8,753 nt of DNA from UBA1149 sp963579235 (GTDB taxonomy: Bacteria; Desulfobacterota; Binatia; UBA1149), in assembly GCA_963579235.1 (NCBI GenBank), contig CAUZFM010000093.1, positions 1 to 8,753 on the forward strand. Reading direction: 5' to 3'. The notes beneath the pieces are model-generated. The model ran no database searches and was not told the DNA's origin. It worked only from the letters and a program-made list of their open reading frames with translations. Below are positions 6,336 to 8,753 of this stretch, piece after piece. Made by a program: the position numbers and the translations under genes. Position 1 is the first letter of the stretch. Each line of letters opens with the position of its first letter.

Positions 6336-6372
6336 AAAGGGCCGTGGGCATACCCCGCGGCCCTTTTTGTTT
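6336..6372 (+). terminator. intrinsic terminator (leu attenuator)
   Basis: A 13-bp stem pairs AAAGGGCCGTGGG (6336-6348) with CCCGCGGCCCTTT (6354-6366), with one G-U and a five-base CATAC loop. It is followed by the T-rich tract TTTTTGTTT (6364-6372). It lies downstream of a promoter and a Leu-rich leader peptide and 65 bases before the leuA start, so it is placed to stop leuA transcription when leucine is plentiful. It could also end read-through from pssA. This is the strongest rho-independent terminator in the window. Confidence 0.88.
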
Positions 6373-6437
6373 ATGGCGGGTATACAGGCTGCCGCGGCTC
6401 GAGAGTATCCCGTCGATGACGAACAGGAACGAAGACG

Positions 6438-7985
6438 ATGAAAGATAAGGACTGGGTAAGAGTATTCGACACCACGCTGAGGGACGGCGAGCAATCGCCC
6501 GGCTGCACCATGAACACCGAAGAAAAGGTGGCCATCGCATTGCAGTTGGAGGCACTGGGGGTCGATGTCATCGAGGCCGGTTTCGCGGCCGCGTCACCCG
6601 GCGATTTTGAGGCCGTTAAGAACGTGTCGGCGGCCGTGCGCGGGCCCGTGGTGCTCAGCCTGGCCCGTACGGGAGAGAAGGACATGGACGACGCCCTGCG
6701 CGCGGTGCAAGGAGCCGCACACCCGGGCATCCACGTTTTTATAGCCACCTCCGACCTGCATTTGGAGCACAAGCTGGGCATGAGCCGCGCCGAGGTGGTG
6801 GACGCCGCCGCCTGGGCTGTTGAGCGGGTGAGGCAGCACGTGGACCACGTGGAGTTTTCGGCCGAGGACGCTTCGCGCAGCGATCGAGACTACCTCTGCG
6901 AGGTGTTTTCGGCGGCAATAGCCGCGGGCGCCACTGTGTGCAACGTGCCCGACACCACCGGCTACGCGGTGCCCGAGCGAACGCGGGAGTTGTTTGCCTT
7001 TTTGGGGGCCAACACAGAGGGCGGCCGCGATGTCGTGTGGAGCGCACACTGCCACAACGACCTCGGAATGGCGGTGGCCAACACCCTGGCTGCCGTGGAG
7101 GGCGGCGCGCGGCAGGTGGAGTGCACGCTCAACGGCATAGGCGAGAGGGCGGGCAACACCTCGCTCGAAGAAGTCGTGATGGTGCTCAAGACCCGCGCCG
7201 ATCACTACGGCGTCGACACCCGTGTGAACACCGAGCAGATCTACCCCTGCAGCCAACTGCTGGCGCGCACCATAGGCGTGACGATTTCTCCTACCAAGCC
7301 CATCGTGGGCGACAACGCTTTTGCCCACGAGGCCGGCATACACCAGGACGGCGTGCTCAAGAACAAGCTGACCTACGAGATCATGACGCCGCAGTCGGTG
7401 GGCCGGGTGAGCAACACGCTGGTGCTGGGCAAGCACTCGGGCCGCGCCGCGCTGGCTGATCGTCTCAAGACCCTGGGCGTGAACCTCGAGCACATCGACT
7501 TCAGCGACGTGTTCGTCCGCTTCAAGGCCCTGGCCGACAAGAAGAAGAAAGTCTACGACGAGGACCTCTACACGCTGGTTGCCGACGACTCCGAGGTGGA
7601 GGGAGCCTTCGAACTCAAGGACCTGTCGGTGTCGTCCTCGCTGGGTGGTGAGCCTTCGGCCCAGCTGCGCGTGCTGGTCAACGGCGAGTTGCGCTCGGCC
7701 GATTCGGGTGGTGACGGTGCGGTTGACGCGTGTTTTGCTGCGATCAAAAAGGCTACCGGCCTGTCGCCGCGCCTGGAGAGCTACCAGGTCAAGGGTATCA
7801 CCGGCGGCACGGATGCTATTGGCGAGGTGACCTGCATGGTACGGGAGGCCGACCTCGTGGTACGTGGCCACGGCTCGCACACCGACATCATCATGGCCTC
7901 GGCGCTCGCGTTTGTTGACGCGCTCAACCGCTTGCAGGCAGCGGCCATGCGGGCGGGCACTGAGCCGAGGGAGACGGGGCCCTGA
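6438..7985 (+). CDS. leuA: 2-isopropylmalate synthase
   Basis: The 515-residue enzyme condenses 2-ketoisovalerate with acetyl-CoA in the first committed step of leucine synthesis. Seen: a TIM-barrel DRE-TIM metallolyase start FDTTLRDGEQSPG (10-22), with Asp11 as metal ligand. His204 and His206 (SAHCHNDLGMA) and Asn240 (GERAGNTSLEE) are the other metal-site residues. The family motif AGIHQDGVLKNKLTYEI is at 299-315. A C-terminal regulatory domain (about 385-505) ends in GHGSHTDIIMASALAFVDALN, the leucine-binding fold, so feedback inhibition by leucine is expected. Length fits the bacterial LeuA1 type rather than citramalate or homocitrate synthase. ATG 6438 has AGGAA at 6425-6429. Expression is probably controlled by the leader attenuator upstream. 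Its stop overlaps the proposed truA start (CTGA). Confidence 0.97.
   Translation: MKDKDWVRVFDTTLRDGEQSPGCTMNTEEKVAIALQLEALGVDVIEAGFAAASPGDFEAVKNVSAAVRGPVVLSLARTGEKDMDDALRAVQGAAHPGIHVFIATSDLHLEHKLGMSRAEVVDAAAWAVERVRQHVDHVEFSAEDASRSDRDYLCEVFSAAIAAGATVCNVPDTTGYAVPERTRELFAFLGANTEGGRDVVWSAHCHNDLGMAVANTLAAVEGGARQVECTLNGIGERAGNTSLEEVVMVLKTRADHYGVDTRVNTEQIYPCSQLLARTIGVTISPTKPIVGDNAFAHEAGIHQDGVLKNKLTYEIMTPQSVGRVSNTLVLGKHSGRAALADRLKTLGVNLEHIDFSDVFVRFKALADKKKKVYDEDLYTLVADDSEVEGAFELKDLSVSSSLGGEPSAQLRVLVNGELRSADSGGDGAVDACFAAIKKATGLSPRLESYQVKGITGGTDAIGEVTCMVREADLVVRGHGSHTDIIMASALAFVDALNRLQAAAMRAGTEPRETGP
7967..7973 (+). promoter_or_regulatory. ribosome binding site deciding the truA start
   Basis: GAGGGAG at 7967-7973 lies in the last codons of leuA, eight bases before CTG 7982. 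It is one of the better Shine-Dalgarno matches in the window. No ATG, GTG or TTG is in frame with truA at a suitable distance downstream of it, so it points to CTG as the start codon. Confidence 0.55.
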
Positions 7986-8753
7986 GCGACACGGCTTCAA
8001 ACGAAGCAACGGCTTCAAACGACGACGCCGAACTATCCAACGGAGCTGGCTCAAGGCGGGCGCGCTGTCTCGTGGAGTACCACGGCGGCGCCTTCGCCGG
8101 CTGGCAGGTGCAACCCGACCTGTCCACCGTGCAGGGGGCGCTCGAGCAGGCGCTGGTCACGGCCACCGGCAGACCCTGCCGAGTGGAGGGTGCCGGCCGC
8201 ACCGATTCCGGCGTACACGCGAGCGGCCAGGTGGCTGCCTTTGACGTCGCGGGAGACACCGATCTCTACCGCCTGCAGGGCAAGTTGAACGGTCTCACGC
8301 CCAGGGCGATGTCGCTGCGCGACCTGCGAGATGCCCACGCCGGCTTTGATCCCAGGCGCGAGGCCACCGGACGGCTGTACCGCTACACGCTGGTAGCCGG
8401 CCGCCCCGACTCACCGCTGCAGGCCGACCGCGCCTGGCACGTGGTGCCGGAGCTGGAGCTTGAGCTGCTCTCGCGGCTGGCCGCCCTGTTGGAGGGCACC
8501 CACGATTTTGCCGCCTTTCGTTCCAGTGACTGTGGGTCCGAGAGCACCATGCGTCGCATCTTCAGCAGCAGCTGGAGCGAAGAGGCGGGGCTGTTCAAGT
8601 ACGAGGTGCGCGGCAACGCCTTCCTGCGCAACATGGTCAGGGTGATGGTGGGCAGCATGGTCGACACCGCGTTGGGCGATATGGAAGTCGCCGAATTCGA
8701 GCGCCTGCTCGAGCACGGCGAGCGCGTGCGCGCCGGCAGAACTGCTCCCTCGC
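7982..8753 (+). CDS. truA: tRNA pseudouridine(38-40) synthase TruA, partial (3' end beyond window)
   Basis: The frame is open from 7964 to the right edge. It encodes TruA, which isomerises uridines 38-40 in the tRNA anticodon arm. Seen (numbering from CTG 7982): CLVEYHGGAFAGWQVQP at 29-45, the catalytic motif GAGRTDSGVHASGQVAAFD with Asp75, FDPRREATGRLYRYTL, GTHDFAAFRSSD, RGNAFLRNMVRVMVGSMVD, and GRTAPS at the edge, so little of the C-terminus is missing. The only start-like codon that keeps the first beta strand is CTG 7982, overlapping the leuA TGA as CTGA and preceded by GAGGGAG. GTG 8072 would delete that strand. The first about 25 residues form a polar, disordered-looking extension (repeat TASNEA/TASNDD) not typical of TruA. 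Identity is secure; the start is moderate. Confidence 0.9.
   Translation, partial: MSDTASNEATASNDDAELSNGAGSRRARCLVEYHGGAFAGWQVQPDLSTVQGALEQALVTATGRPCRVEGAGRTDSGVHASGQVAAFDVAGDTDLYRLQGKLNGLTPRAMSLRDLRDAHAGFDPRREATGRLYRYTLVAGRPDSPLQADRAWHVVPELELELLSRLAALLEGTHDFAAFRSSDCGSESTMRRIFSSSWSEEAGLFKYEVRGNAFLRNMVRVMVGSMVDTALGDMEVAEFERLLEHGERVRAGRTAPS
7991..8022 (+). repeat. 14-base direct repeat in the truA N-terminal extension
   Basis: The sequence ACGGCTTCAAACGA occurs exactly at 7991-8004 and again at 8009-8022, a period of 18 bases. This keeps the frame and duplicates the peptide TASN plus an acidic residue (TASNEA, then TASNDD). It looks like a recent small tandem duplication in a tolerant N-terminal extension. 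Confidence 0.85.

Noticed and set aside
6203..6372. T-box riboswitch upstream of leuA
   Set aside because: The GGTATACACCGCG stretch loosely recalls a T-box, but no long Stem I, specifier loop or proper antiterminator bulge fits into the roughly 165-base leader, and a Leu-rich leader peptide explains the region better.
6594..8054. A 486-codon open frame on the minus strand opposite leuA
   Set aside because: Same reasoning: it mirrors the codon bias of leuA, is His/Arg/Val-rich without recognisable motifs, and has no promoter or ribosome site that I can see.
8072..8753. truA starting at GTG 8072
   Set aside because: It would remove the first beta strand (RARCLV) that TruA proteins keep, and it has no ribosome site.
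1..8753. Mobile element, CRISPR array, phage or defence system
   Set aside because: I found no inverted-repeat-bounded transposase, repeat-spacer pattern or foreign gene; the window is ordinary core metabolism with regulatory leaders.

Overview
The window is a dense, mostly co-directional (+ strand) stretch of core metabolic genes from a GC-rich bacterium. By eye, third codon positions are strongly G/C. The order ilvD, ilvN, ilvC, psd, pssA, leuA resembles the branched-chain amino acid / phosphatidylethanolamine cluster I recall from Geobacter-like members of the former Deltaproteobacteria. I therefore infer a relative of that broad group (Desulfobacterota, Myxococcota or similar). This rests on remembered gene order and protein motifs, not on a search. 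One compositional oddity is heavy use of the ATA isoleucine codon despite the high GC content.

Layout. Positions 18-779 encode TsaB (tRNA t6A synthesis), and 839-1084 encode a small DUF465/YdcH-like coiled-coil protein. The 231-base gap 1085-1315 contains a possible 20-codon leader peptide rich in Val, followed by pairing segments in front of ilvD. The genes ilvD (1316-3007), ilvN (3025-3573) and ilvC (3570-4586) encode three components of isoleucine/valine synthesis. The acetolactate synthase catalytic subunit gene ilvB, often found between ilvD and ilvN, is absent. The genes psd (4611-5303) and pssA (5300-6151) encode the two steps from CDP-diacylglycerol to phosphatidylethanolamine. The gap 6152-6437 holds the clearest regulatory region: a sigma70-type promoter, a 25-codon leader peptide with Leu-Leu-Leu, two hairpins and a strong intrinsic terminator, ahead of leuA (6438-7985, 2-isopropylmalate synthase). 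truA (tRNA pseudouridine synthase, from about 7982) runs off the right edge and appears to start at a CTG overlapping the leuA stop.

How it works together. IlvN regulates acetolactate synthase. IlvC and IlvD then make the keto acid precursors of Val and Ile, and LeuA draws 2-ketoisovalerate into leucine. The two leader regions would let leucine, and perhaps valine, supply control transcription or translation of these steps. psd and pssA are packed tightly behind ilvC with a GTGA overlap, so they are probably co-transcribed with the ilv genes.

I see no mobile element, CRISPR array, phage gene or defence system. The most interesting points are the two leader regions, the missing ilvB, the Ser-Ser (not Gly-Ser) processing site in Psd, and the CTG start of truA.
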